From: Megascapheus bottae
Lineage: Eukaryota > Chordata > Mammalia > Rodentia > Geomyidae
Assembly: GCA_024803745.1 (NCBI GenBank)
Contig: JANJXV010000024.1
Span: 15,075,927 to 15,139,926, forward strand
Direction of reading: 5' to 3'
DNA: 64,000 bases
Shown: positions 10,905 through 21,799 of the stretch, one piece after another
How the letters are laid out: the number at the start of each line of letters is the position of its first letter
Position numbering within the stretch: the first letter of the stretch is position 1
Program-made: the position numbers and the translations under genes
The notes under the pieces: model-generated
Databases searched by the model: none
What the model was told of the DNA's origin: nothing
Seen by the model: only the letters and a program-made list of their open reading frames with translations

Positions 10905-11450
10905 GACAAGAAATATTTGGAGAGCATCTACTGCCTGCAAAACCACATGCTAGGATATAGTAGTGTTAGTTAGCATTCTCTTCATCATAACAAAACACAT
11001 GAGGTCATTAACTTATAAGGAGAAAAAAATTATTTTGGCTCAGAGAGATTGTAGTCCATGACTGGGTAGACTTACTGCTTTTAGGTCTGTGACAAAACAG
11101 CACATCATAGGGAGAAGACACAGTGGCAAAAACTGCTTACATCATGAGCAAAAGAGAAAAGAACAAAAAGAGAGGAGAAGTCTTGAGTTCCGTTGCTGTC
11201 AGGGGCATACATCCAATGACTTAACGACATCTCACTAGGCCTTGCTTTTAAAATTTCTACCACGTCCCAGTAACATCTTCCTGGGAACAGGGTCTATTGT
11301 GGGACATTCATAATCCAGACTATAGCAGTGACCAAAGAAGACATGCCATCACAGAACTGACAATCAAAGAAGCTATGGTCTTCAGGAAGCTTACAATCAG
11401 TAGGAGAGACTACATAAATAAACCAAAAGCAAACAAATAACTTATAATCA
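10905..11450 (-). mobile_element. LINE-2 fragment, reverse, split by an LTR
   Basis: 'aaatatttggagagcatctactgcctgc...catgctaggatatag' (10905-10966) and 'gaagacatgccatcacagaactgac...tcttcaggaagcttacaatcagtaggagagac' (from 11328) are the two parts of a reverse L2 3' end. The MaLR LTR at 10967-11327 lies between them. Confidence 0.65.
10967..11327 (-). mobile_element. MaLR solo LTR (ORR1/MT-like), reverse
   Basis: Plus strand starts TGTTAGTTAGCATTCTC and ends GACTATAGCA, fitting a reverse MaLR LTR with TG...CA ends. Internal blocks include 'taacaaaacacatgagg', 'attattttggctcagag', 'acagcacatcatagggagaag', 'tctcactaggccttgc' and 'gggacattcataatccagactatag'. The flanking 5-bp duplication is not clear. 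Confidence 0.8.
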
Positions 11451-11825
11451 TTTATGGAGTAAATTGTGTTTCCCTTTGTCCCCAGAACTTACATGTCAAA
11501 GCCCTATGCTCTACTGAAATTATATTTGAAATTCCTTGCATAAATGGAAGTAAGGTTAGAGGAGGGCAGAATAGTGGAACTCTTAACAGGATTGGTACCC
11601 TTGTAAGAACAGGAAGAGACCAGTGCTCTGTCACACAATACATATGAAGAAAATGGATCATATGAGGACACAGAAATGGTAGCTGTCTGCAAGCCAGGAA
11701 GAGAAAGCTCACCAGAAACCAGATTTTACAGTACCAACATATGGACTTCTAGGCTTCAGAAGTGTGGGAAAATACTCTTTTTCCACCCAGTTAGTTAGTA
11801 TTTTGTTACAAAAGCCTGAACTAAT
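11448..11825 (+). mobile_element. MLT1-like MaLR LTR
   Basis: Forward order is intact: 'gtgtttccctttgtccccagaacttacatgtcaaagccc', 'ggattggtacccttgtaagaac', 'catatgaggacacagaaatgg', 'aagccaggaagagaaagctcaccag', 'ggcttcagaagtgtg' and the terminal 'agtattttgttacaaaagcctgaac'. Minus-strand open frames here are not genes. Confidence 0.85.
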
Positions 11826-11981
11826 ACCTGACATTCCATAAGGTTCAAAACCCCATACATTGACTTTGCAATCATTATCTTAGGTATCATTTGTAAAATT
11901 ATCAATTAAATGTAACGCTTCTTATCACTTTCAGACTTCGACTTCAAGTCCTTAGATCTTAGACCTACTGAACGATGCTGT

Positions 11982-11982
<1 letters not shown>

Positions 11983-12034
<52 letters not shown>
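11983..12034. repeat. (GT)n microsatellite
   Basis: About 26 GT units directly before a reverse SINE. On the minus strand it is a (CA)n extension of the SINE 3' tail. Confidence 0.97.
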
Positions 12035-12036
<2 letters not shown>

Positions 12037-12258
12037 ATGGACATATAGATGTGATGGTCCTGGGAATTAAACTTAGGGCCTGGGCTCTGTTCCTGACCTT
12101 TCTAGCTTAAGGCTACCACTTGAGCCTTGGCTCTACATCCAGCTTTTTTGTTTAATTGGAGAGAAAAGTCTCAGACTTTCCTGCCCACTCTGGCTTTAAA
12201 CCATGGTCCTTGGATTTGAGCCTCCTGAGTAGGAAGGATTACAGTCATGAGCCTGGCT
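12035..12258 (-). mobile_element. B1-like/Geo dimeric SINE, reverse
   Basis: Contains 'ggtcctgggaattaaacttagggcctggg', 'ccacttgagccttggctctacatccagc', 'taattggagagaaaagtctcagactttcctgccc' and 'gagcctcctgagtagg...tgagcctggc'. Its tail side joins the (GT)n tract. Confidence 0.88.
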
Positions 12259-12599
12259 CTGAATGACTTTCAAAGAATCATTTCTTTCTGTTACACAGGC
12301 ATGAAAAGGGAAAATCAAAGTAAAATCAGTTTATAAAAAAATCCTCACTCAGATTCTTACTCTTCTGAATCACTTTCCAACTCAGAGTTAAAGATGGCAG
12401 CATGGATGGACAGAGGAAGAGGTGGCATTTCTTTTAAAATGTGTCCAACTCTTATCTCCAAGGCTTTCTTCCAAGCCCTGACGGCCACCATGTGAGCTAT
12501 CACTAGAGTGATTCATGATCTAACACCAGCAACAGATTGTCTTCTTAGTTTCATCCACTGGTGAGAAACTTTCTTAGGTTCCACCCTTGGCCTACCAAG

Positions 12600-12850
12600 G
12601 ATGTCTTATCAAGATGCTATAGATTGGGGATTTACACATGGAGCTTTATGTTCTCAGTGCTGGGAGCTGAAGTTTAAAGATGAATGACGTCAGGTCGGGT
12701 TGCTCCTGAAGGACACCTTGGCTTGCACGTGGTCCCTGTCTTGCTATGTGCTCACGTGGCCAGTTTCATCCTAATTACCTTTTTAAAGACACTGTCTCCA
12801 AGCATAATCTCAATGAGGGGTTGATGCTTCAACATAGGGATATGAGGTAC
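12600..12850 (-). mobile_element. MLT1-like MaLR LTR remnant, reverse
   Basis: 'gtcgggttgctcctgaaggacaccttggcttgcacgtgg', 'cttgctatgtgctcacgtgg', 'cctaattacctttttaaagacactgtctccaagcataatc' and 'gttgatgcttcaacatagggatatga' occur in the order expected for a reverse MLT1 LTR. Confidence 0.7.
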
Positions 12851-12954
12851 CAGGAAAGAATTCTAAAAGGCATTTTGTGGTTACTTTATAAGAAAAAATG
12901 CTGAAATGATGGGGCTCTTCAGATGATATAAATTTGTTTTGTTTGCTAGCATCC

Positions 12955-13018
12955 CTCCCTCCCTTCCTTCCTTCCTTCCTTCCTTCCTTCCTTCCTTCCT
13001 TCCTTCCTTCCTTCTTTC
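12955..13018. repeat. (TTCC)n microsatellite
   Basis: Homopyrimidine tetranucleotide repeat of about 15 units with one interruption near the end. The four open frames over it are lysine/arginine/glycine or proline/serine/phenylalanine repeats and are not genes. Confidence 0.95.
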
Positions 13019-13119
13019 CATTTGCTTTTCTTTCCCTGCCTTCCCGCTTACCGTTTTCCTTTTCTCCATGCTCCCTCTCTCCCTCCTTCATTCTTTTCTT
13101 CCTTCTTGTGATGTTGATT

Positions 13120-13230
13120 TTGTTCTTTGAAACAGTTATTACGTAGCCCAGGCTAACCTCTAACTCATGACCTTCTCATTTCAGCCTCCTGAGAGCTAGC
13201 ACTGCAGGCTTGCATGGCCATACCTAGTAA
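13120..13230 (-). mobile_element. B1-like SINE monomer, reverse
   Basis: 'tctttgaaacagttattacgtagcccaggctaacctc...tcagcctcctgagagctagcactgcaggc' is the reverse complement of a B1-type monomer. No Geo or ID half is attached. Confidence 0.7.
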
Positions 13231-15143
13231 TCCTGTTTCCTCTCCATATAAACTTTTTGTTTTAGTGCTTAATCTCCATGACACTCTTTTGAAGGTACTT
13301 TAAATATAAGGTAAATGCCGCACATGTAATGTCAATCATGCACCACCGAAGGGATGGATACCAGGGTGAAAAGCCAAAATGAAGTCTGGTTGCTCAGACA
13401 ATAACAACACAAGGTTGCCTCCCATCTGACACTTTGCAACAGTATTGATGGTCACAGACATCCCAAGTTCAAAAACGCTCAATGCAGAGGAAAGCGTTCA
13501 AGTGTTATATGAACTATGGTAAAATAAATTTAACAAGGACAGCCATGCTAGTGTTGCACAGTTTGAGTTCTTAATAAATCCATTTCTATATAAAACACAA
13601 TTTGCAAAATGCAACAGAAAAGGAATTTACTCAAGATTTCAATGAAGTTTTTTCAATGACTCTTTTGTTGTTATTTCTTCCTTTAATTTTCTAGATAATA
13701 AACCCTTCGGTCTTTGAAATGGCACATCAAAATGCATCCACACAATGTCAGCTATGTCAAGGGCCAATGTTTCTATAATTAGACAGAGTAAATTGTGATT
13801 AAATTCCTTATCTGTTCCATCTTACAGATTGCTTTGATCATATACAGAAGTGAAATTATTAAAATTCCAGACAGCAAAAGGATGTTCAGTCTTCCCTGTA
13901 TGGTACTAAATGATTGATTAGCAGTGTACAAAAAGTGTGCTGAGGATAAAGAGCTTCTCTGAGTAAAAGCTTCCCAAGCTGATATCTGGAGGGTGATAAA
14001 AATGAGAATTTCAATATGTAGCAGCACACAAAGCTCCTAGAGGATGGAAGGAGGAGGCCAAAGAGGGCAAGGTAGATGGTGGCAGATGGGGGATAGAGAT
14101 GCAGACAGAGCCCTAGCTTGGGCCACATTTAGATGCATCACTCCATTTAAGGAGGCCATTCATTGTGGATAGGTTAAATAAACTTTTGCCCACCCAAATT
14201 TCTAGAAAACCACACACCCACATACACACAAAGGAACACTGAACTCTGTGTGCAGTCATTTCTGAGATATATTAAGTACTAGATGGAAAAGTACTAGATG
14301 GAAAGTGCCAGATGCAAAACAGTGAGCATAATGTGATACGTATTTTTTAAAAAGGAAAAAAATCAATTTACACTCACTTACATGTGCTAGACTATTTCTG
14401 GGAGGATGCACAAGAAACTAGGAAAGCTGGCTACCTTCTGAGGACATCAGGGAGCCATGGATAGAGACAAGAGGAAGAATTTTAGTGGTCTAGCCTTCTG
14501 GGCCCTTTTAACTCTTAGATATTGCAGGTGTAGTAGCACTACAATTGAAAGAGAAGGAAGAGGTAACAGAACAAGAGGAGAAAGGAGAATAACAAAACAG
14601 CATACTGAGGCAAGGGCTCTGATTTTGGAAAGACTTGCAGATGGACAAATATGTATTTGTTCAGATTCCCTCATGCTATTTTCTCCCCATTATTACCCTC
14701 CCCCCCCCGTATCTCTTCACATGGGTGATGCTATTTGACAAAGATCATTAAGCCCTCAAAGACAGGAAACATAACCTGAAAATTTGGAATTACCTCATTA
14801 TCTAATCTGCACTAGACATCAGCAAAGTGTGGGTGTGGGGAGGGGGCGAGGAAGTGTCTTTCTTTGAGCTGCCATATTGGCTGGCTCCCTTCTTGCTTCC
14901 CACCAGGGGCTTCTCCCTGGGGTCTAAGCAAACTCAAAGTTGCACAGATGAGCTCAATGACTTCCTTTTGTTGGTCTGGTCAGCCCATCTGAGGACCAGA
15001 CATGTGTTTGATAGAGCTGATATTTATGGTTGAAAGAATGTGTACAGACAATTGCTGATGGGGAAGGCTCAACAAATTGAGTTGTCCACAATTCATTAAT
15101 GAGATGTGAAATCTGGGTCCAGCTTGCTTTTTCAAAAGAGAAT
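13231..15143. other. Non-coding, no recognised element
   Basis: Mostly unique sequence. There is a C-run at 14699-14708 and a G-rich patch near 14827-14850. Open frames of 60-93 codons on both strands overlap each other and show no domain. Confidence 0.5.
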
Positions 15144-15400
15144 GAGGCAAGCTGCTGGCTTACACCTGTAATTCTAGCTACTAAGGAGGCTGAGATCTAA
15201 GGATGACTATTCAAAGCCAGCCTGCGCAGGAAAGTCCATGAGACACATATTTTCAGTTAATTAGCAAAGCGCCTGAATCGAAGCTCTGGCTCAAGTGGTA
15301 GAGAACTAGCCTTAAGGGGAAAAAGAAAAAAGAAAAAAAAAAGCTCAGAAACATTATCCAACCCGAGTTCAAGCCCCAGAACCAGCATACAAACAAAAAA
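15144..15400 (+). mobile_element. B1-like/Geo dimeric SINE
   Basis: Left half 'agctgctggcttacacctgtaattctagctactaaggaggctgagatctaagg'. Right half 'agctctggctcaagtggtagagaactagcctta', then an A-rich insert, then 'ccgagttcaagccccagaaccagc'. The A-rich expansion inside the right half is unusual. Confidence 0.9.
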
Positions 15401-15815
15401 GGAGAATAGAATTTTTAAGTCATTAGAATATATCATGCACAAATAAAAAAAATGTTTTGTGAAAATACTTTTGTCTTAATTATATGGTGAATGAGTCACG
15501 AGACAAACAATTTTCCTACCTGTAGACTGTAGCCCAAAGTATTTGAAAGCCAGTATACCAGAGAAGTGATAGAGTAAAGGATTCTGGAATCAGATGAAGT
15601 TAGGATCAATCCCATCTTTACATTTTTTTTTCCTCCATTGAGGGTCCCTCCCCTATTCTCATAGTAAAGTACAGAATCTAGCAATGTCTGACTAATGGAC
15701 TGTAAAATCTTAGCAGTAGACTTAAAAAATGGGCTTTCAGCTTATGTAGCCTCCGTGGCCCAGACTTGGCCAATATCTGGCTAAGAGCAGAGCTATGTGT
15801 GTATGTGTGTATGGT

Positions 15816-15860
<45 letters not shown>

Positions 15861-16649
15861 GATGCCTCAGAGCCCTCCTGATTGGTACCTACCGCTTACT
15901 CCTCATCCCCTTTCTACACAGCAAACAGTGGGTTCCCCAGCATTCTGTCTCTTCCCTATTAGAATGGCTGTGTGACCACAAAACATATCTTAGTTCAGAA
16001 GCAAACATTACTTTGATCTAACAGGATATTTGTTTTCACAGCCTTCTTTCAGCATCAGTGCCTGGGAAAATAGTCTCCAGCCACTACAATTCCTTCATGA
16101 TAGATTTAAAAAGGTAGAAGATGAAGAAAATAATGGCAGTTGACTTGTGGTTTAAAAGAATATACAATATGTATGGCCCATCCAAAATGAAAGGTGTTGA
16201 ATCAATGTCTGCACAGCAGTGAAAGTGCTTTCTAACTGTAAGACTTCCTTTCTGGTTTCCTGTGATAGCCTCTAAACAGTTATGTGGATTGGTCTTGAGT
16301 CTTCTGGCATGATAAAAAATATCCCAAAGCCCACTTCCCTCCCTCTCATGCTTCTCAAACCAACTACAAACCCTGTGTGCCCACCTAAGGCATAGGAAGA
16401 TGAGGCGGTCATAGTGGCCAAGAGCCCAAAGACCCTGGGAACACTGGGGGATTATGATCATATTCAGTGCCTCTGGTCCAGGAAGCACCAAAGTCATGTG
16501 GAATCCATGGGTACCCTAAGAGATTCGCACAAGAACCAAGTACAGTCCTCAGGCAGCTGCTGTCACTGAACTTCTTTTACATGTGCCCTGCACTGTTCTA
16601 ATGCCAGCAGAATGTCTTAGGTAAGTAGAGTTGCCATTGCAAAATCTTA
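15401..16649. other. Non-coding stretch with one GT tract
   Basis: Contains a (TG)n/(TATG) tract at 15795-15859 with no SINE attached. The 137-codon minus-strand frame at 16084-16497 shows no recognisable domain and is treated as chance. Confidence 0.5.
15795..15859. repeat. (TG)n microsatellite
   Basis: Compound tract: TGTGTATG-type units followed by about 20 pure TG units. Confidence 0.97.
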
Positions 16650-16955
16650 TAGACTGAACTGGTTGGCTTCAACAACAGGCATTCTGAAGGCTTGGAAGTC
16701 CACAGTGAAGACGTTAGTTAGTAGGTTGGTTTCTGGTAAGGGTTGTCTTCCTAGCTTGCTGTGGCTCTCTACGCCCTGTGCCTTTCCATGGTGCACTGAG
16801 ATTCTGGTCCCATCTTCATTATAAGGGCATGAAATGCATCACAGGGACTTCACCCCTCTTCTAAACCTATTTATTCCCCAACGTTCAACCTCCAAATACC
16901 ATCACATTGTAGATGCATGTTTTAGTATATGAATTCTGAGGGATATTTCTAATAA
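16650..16955 (-). mobile_element. MLT1-like MaLR LTR remnant, reverse
   Basis: 'gaaggcttggaagtcca', 'ggttggtttctgg...gggttgtcttcctagcttg', 'tcttcattataagggcatgaa' and 'cctccaaataccatcacattg...atatgaattctgagg' follow the reverse MLT1 order. Strongly diverged at the front. Confidence 0.6.
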
Positions 16956-17089
16956 GGAGAAAATAAGATGGAGACATCCCATGCAATCAGATTTCAGGAG
17001 TGAAAGAGACTCAGGATGGAGGATCTCAGTCAACCTAATGCTTCAGTTTTATCCTCATATGACTCCGCCCTAGAGAGTTTGTAGCTGTT

Positions 17090-17290
17090 CCTAAGAGACA
17101 AACACTGAGAGGGCTGACAGAGGGGACATACTGTGCTTTATGAAGCTTGTCACCTTAATGGCCTGATGAAGGGTGGTTGACAGAGATAGATCAGGTTAAT
17201 ACTGTAGATTACTTACTGGATTGCCATTATCATTAACAGTCTTAATTAGTCTGTAATATACTGTACCTCAGCAGCAAGTGCTACTGTTAG
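17090..17290. other. Candidate conserved non-coding element
   Basis: Unique block with 'ccattatcattaacagtcttaattagtctgtaat', containing a TAATTA homeodomain core. It has no transposon signature and no reading frame. Proposed from base composition and motif density only. Confidence 0.3.
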
Positions 17291-18219
17291 GAATGGAAAT
17301 CGGGCCAGCAAGTAGGAAGATAAGCAGCAGGAAGGTAGAAGTCCCAGGTTGCTCAGATCTGCACAGCAGGCTAGTCTGACCTTGAGATTCAAGTACTCAC
17401 TCAAGTACAAAATTGAAACTTCAGTTTCCAGTCCAGCCTGTGTTTCTAGAGTTTTCCCTTTTTCAGTCCCTACACCTAGACAAGCAGTACTTCATCTCCT
17501 CCTTTTGCTCACATAGACAATGATAGCATCCTGCAGAGCATACTATATTCCACTTTTACCTAACATGTGTAGACTTACTTCTTTCATTTAGTAACTATGG
17601 CACTGGTAGGAGCTCATTGTATGGATATAGGAAGTTGAGATGTGGAGTCACTGGACAAATGAAATAGGACTTACTTCACAATCACTGCCTAGTCTACTGT
17701 CTGTCTGTGTCTGTCATACATGCAGTCACATACTGGTTAATACACTGACAGTCATATGCACACTCTCATATATATACTCGTGTGTGTGCTTACACTGGCA
17801 TGCACCGCTACCATCCTTCTGATTCTAGATTAGCTTTCTGTTTTCCAAGAGTCTCAAACTATTCCTAATTATCAATTAAAACTCTTACCAGTTTTCTAAT
17901 GGTACAAAATATAGGATTCGGCCATCTCCCATGGGACCTTGGCCAAAAGACATGACTAAGAGCTATTTCTCCTGCATTTCCTACCTGTACCACTGCTCCC
18001 AATAGCAGTGATCCCTATTGAGTCATCTCCTCCACCCCATACTTTCCCTTCATTTGAGAAGAGATTGATTCCTGTCTTCATCCTTCTTTGATCCTGCTCT
18101 AAAGGAAGAAACACTCATCTAATCAGATTGTGTCCTCCACCCCCCCCCCACCAATAATGGCTAAAACAGACCCATGAGAAGGAAAGACCACTATGCATGA
18201 TCTTGGGGAATATGTCTGT

Positions 18220-18605
18220 GTCCCCAATTTTCATAAACCCAGTCACACTTGACAAACTCAACCTAAGAAGATCCTGTAGAATACACGATCAGTACCCTTC
18301 TGATGCGTCTAGGTTACGGAAAACAAGAGAGGATTGGAAAACCATTCTGGACTGGAGAACACTAAGGAGACATGACAATGAAATGCACATGGGACATTAG
18401 AATGGCTCCTGGGGCAGAGAAGGATGTCAGTAGAAGAGATTCTAAAGTGTGAACGAAATGGATACTTTAGTTAATAGCATCCTGTGCCAATGTTAGTTTC
18501 CCGGTTCTGACAATAATGTGATAGTTACAAGGAGCTAGTGCATGTGGAAATGTTCTGTACTACCTCAGAAAGTTTTCTGTAAATCCAAATAAAATGTTTA
18601 TCTGA
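18220..18605 (+). mobile_element. Old LINE-1 3' end (L1M type)
   Basis: 'attggaaaaccattctggactggagaacactaaggagacatgacaatgaaatgcacatgggac' and 'tttagttaatagcatcctgtgccaatgttagtttcc...ttctgtaaatccaaataaaa' match the forward 3' UTR of an old mammalian L1, including its AATAAA-like end. Confidence 0.75.
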
Positions 18606-18989
18606 AAACAGGCAGGACCAGACCATATTAACACAAAGCTGCCTGTTATACGTTCCCTCGTCCCCGAAACTGATCAGTATGTGCTGCAAGAGCTTGTGGA
18701 GGGGCCTAGCCTGTAGGTTAGTGCTAGGAAGGCCACAAGCTGCAGGAACACACTTGCTGATACCATTTCCTGGGAGTCAACATGCCAAATATGTGCAGGA
18801 TTACTACCCATCACTGGCATGTTAATAAATAGCTTGTACAGATGCACACAGAGGGCGTCTTAGAATTTCTTTTAAAAATGAGTTAGCCTAGCAAAACAAA
18901 TTAACATGTTGCATTTTAATATGTTGTTATCTCCCATGTAACCCAATAGAGTTATGTCTTCTGTCACATCTATAAAAATAATTTTGTAT

Positions 18990-19155
18990 CAAATCCAAAG
19001 CACTTCTACAGAGGGATAAGACACAAAACAGTTTGAGACTCCCTCATGCAATCCTTTGACTTAATAAGTACACACCCTGACAGGCTTATCCAGGGTCACA
19101 GAACAAGTTGGCATGAAGACCCAGGCTTTTAGTCCTGGGCTTTCTACTCTACAGA
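18990..19155 (-). mobile_element. MIR fragment, reverse
   Basis: 'cttatccagggtcacagaacaagttggcatgaagacccaggcttttagtcctgggctttctactctac' is a reverse MIR core-to-5' segment. Confidence 0.6.
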
Positions 19156-20270
19156 AGAAGACATGGCCAATGCTGAAAGACTGAAGCACAGAGAGTCTAG
19201 TACATTATAGCAAAACAGAGAATGCTGAGAGCAGGAAGTTCTATGGCTCGTGCAGACAGGGCTGCTTTTGGTAGAACTCACAGTCTTTGGGAAGAACTTC
19301 AGAAGAGAGAATCAGATGTGGGTACACGGGTGAAACAGCTGATGAGTGAACAACAACCTGTAAGAGCATGGAAGAAGATTATAGGCCTCCCTAGCTTGAA
19401 AGGGAACAGAAGAGCCAACAGCTGAGCACAGCAGCTTGTGGAAAGCTGAGCACAGACCCCCTTGTGGAGAGCTGCTGTGGAATCTTAGCCAAGAGAAAGT
19501 GGGAAAGCACAATGGCTGGGTTCTCAGGGGAAATCAGATGCTTTATGGGAATTGCCCAGGCAGTCCTGAAGGAAATAACACGATAGATGCTATACAAATG
19601 AAAATAAGCATTTGATAAATATTTCAACTGCTCCACACTTACCTTCTGTAAAAGATATGGCAGCATATACGGAGACATGCAAACTCTAATTCCACTTAAG
19701 CCTAAAGAGCTCTAGTTCTGATGCTTTTATCAGCAATACTCAGAACATGCAGATCTCTTACACCAGCTGTAGCATTATGGAAAGGGGCAGAAAAGTTAAG
19801 GGGTAGAGCATAGTAGAAGGAAGTTGGGGGCATGTTCTTGAAGACTACGTTGCAAACCAGGCCCTTTTCCTTTCTCTTTCCCTCCCAGTAGCCATGAAGT
19901 TAAGAGTCTTACTTAGCATGTACTCCTGTCACCATGATATATGGTACCAATATGTGCCAGAGGTAAATGGGCCATGGAAAATACTAAGCCAAGATCCAGA
20001 ATAAACCATTCTTCTTTTTTAATTTATTTTCTCCAATATTTGGTCCTCATGGGAAATAGGTGACCAAAACACAGGTTGATAGAGGGACAGACTGACATCT
20101 AAAGGAATAATCCCAGGATGCAGGATGAGTTTGAAGACTACACAGAGTTCATATCCCCTGATATTTGATTGAGGGCAATAGTTGTCATTATTGTCTCTCA
20201 CGAAAGGGGGGCCAGCTTTCTTGCTGCTCAGCTGAGTGACCATGGCTTGCTCCTTTTCAATCCCCGTGAT
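19156..20270. other. Non-coding, no recognised element
   Basis: Unique-looking sequence. Frames of 66-95 codons on both strands at 19222-19678 overlap and show no domain. Confidence 0.5.
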
Positions 20271-20274
20271 GGTT

Positions 20275-20740
20275 TCTTTATGTTTTAAGGTGGAGAACGG
20301 AACTGGGGTCTGAAGTCAAGGCCTTGGACTTGATAGGTAGGCACTGTACCACTTGAGCCAGGCTCCCCACACACACATTTTTTTCTCTTATTATTTTTTA
20401 ATATATTTTTTATTGTAATTAATAGAAGGGTTACATGATATTTGCCAGATAAATGGTGCATTTATTCCCATACATTGATACCCTTTCACATGTTCTCTTA
20501 TTATTTTTTGAATAGGATCTTGCTTTTGCCATTGGGCCAGACTGGACAATGATCTCTAAATTCATGCTTTTCTTGTAGCTGAGATAATAGGTTGTATACC
20601 ATTGCATTTGGCTAGTTATTGCTTGGGATTAAGTCTTGTGAACGTTTTTCTCCAGGATAGCCTTGAACTGCAGTCTTCTCTATCACTGCCTCCTAACTAG
20701 CTAAGATTCCTACTTATGAACCACCAGGCCCAGCTTTTCA
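20275..20740 (-). mobile_element. Composite B1-like/ID SINE, reverse, with nested L1
   Basis: Reverse element: an ID-like end ('aactggggtctgaagtcaaggccttgg...gcactgtaccacttgagcca'), then after the nested insertion two B1-like units ('gccattgggccagactggacaatgatctc' and 'ccaggatagccttgaactgcagtctt...cctcctaactagctaag'). The arrangement matches the forward copy at 23568-23900. Confidence 0.75.
20400..20492 (-). mobile_element. 93-bp 5'-truncated LINE-1 insertion
   Basis: Reverse complement of the last ~93 bases of the young L1 at 24123-25519, including 'attgtaattaatagaagggttacatgatatttgccag'. It is flanked by a perfect 17-bp direct repeat TTCTCTTATTATTTTTT (20383-20399 and 20493-20509). It interrupts a SINE. 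Confidence 0.93.
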
Positions 20741-20779
20741 TCTTTTCAGCAAGATAATCATTTTCTAATCCTAAGTTGT

Positions 20780-21245
20780 GAATATCTCCTTTCAAGCCTC
20801 CCAGCAGCTGGCTCCTCATTCCTTAAAAGAGAAGCCCAAATCCTGGTGTGGCCTGCAAATCATCATGACATCTGACTGCTGCCTGCCTTTCCAGCCTCAT
20901 GTTCTCCTAGCTGCTCCCTCTCCTTACCCACCAGCCTCAGAGGTCTTCTCCTTGTCCCTAAGCAGCATCTCAGGGTTATTCACTTGCTGGTCTTGAACCA
21001 GAACACTGTCCTCCTCTTCCCCACCCCCCATGATCTTCTTCATGGAAATGGTCACTGAGCATCAAGAAGTCTTCATTCTAGATAAGTACTGGTTACATCT
21101 GAAAACAACTTTCTCAGTGTATGCCATTTGATGCCTGTCTCCCCTATTAGACTGTCAGCAGCTCATCTGTCTTGCTCAATGCCATATCCCTCATCTCCAA
21201 GAACAGTGGCCTACACCCAGAAGGGGTTCACAAATAGATGAATAG
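20780..21245 (+). mobile_element. LINE-2 3' end
   Basis: 'ctgcctgcctttccagcctcatgttctcctagctgctccctc', 'ctattagactgtcagcagctcatctgtcttgctcaatgccatatccctcatctcc' and 'gaacagtggcctacacccagaaggggttcacaaatagatgaat' follow the order of the forward L2 3' end, including its terminal 'aat-gaat' motif. Confidence 0.75.
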
Positions 21246-21799
21246 CAAGACTTTCCCTGCACTTCTGGTTTGGGAGTTTTCAACAACAGAGACGTTGCTG
21301 GGATGCATCACAGGGGATATTTTATGGGAAAATGCCTCTCTGTGTGTCTTGAGCCATGTCTTTCTGCTTCATTTTCTCCTCCTAATGTGTGACAGCATAG
21401 CACCACGGTCTGCAAGCTACCCTGAGACCCAGCTGCCTCCTCCTTGGTTTGTCACATCTACTGCCACTGGTTTACAAGCCAATCACTGGTATTTTTCCTG
21501 TCCTTGGGTAAACTCTAACATTTGTGTCAGATGGTTTCTCTGTCTTAGGAATTCAGGACTAAGAAGGATATTGAAAGTATAGCCCAAGGCTAAAAGAGAT
21601 TTAGCATTTCCTACATCGGACAGGGAACTTTAGCATCACAGACAGATGGTTTTTGCATAGTTTATTTGATGTAGCCCTTCCCAAGAAAGCTTTACATACG
21701 AAGTGTCAGTTTTGAGTCTCTGGTATTTTTGACTTAGGGTAATAGTACCATTGTCTTTTCCTTCAGGTTCTTAATAAGAAGGAAGTGGGGGACTCTTCC

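Noticed and set aside
12810..13146. Lysine/arginine/glycine-rich and proline/serine/phenylalanine-rich frames
   Set aside because: They are translations of the (TTCC)n microsatellite on the two strands.
13231..15143. C-run at 14699-14708 and similar runs at 18140, 37780 and 59540 as possible regulatory sites
   Set aside because: Short homopolymers are common in mammalian DNA and show no associated promoter features.
16084..16497. 137-codon minus-strand open frame
   Set aside because: No recognisable domain, no supporting signals, and composition typical of random translation.
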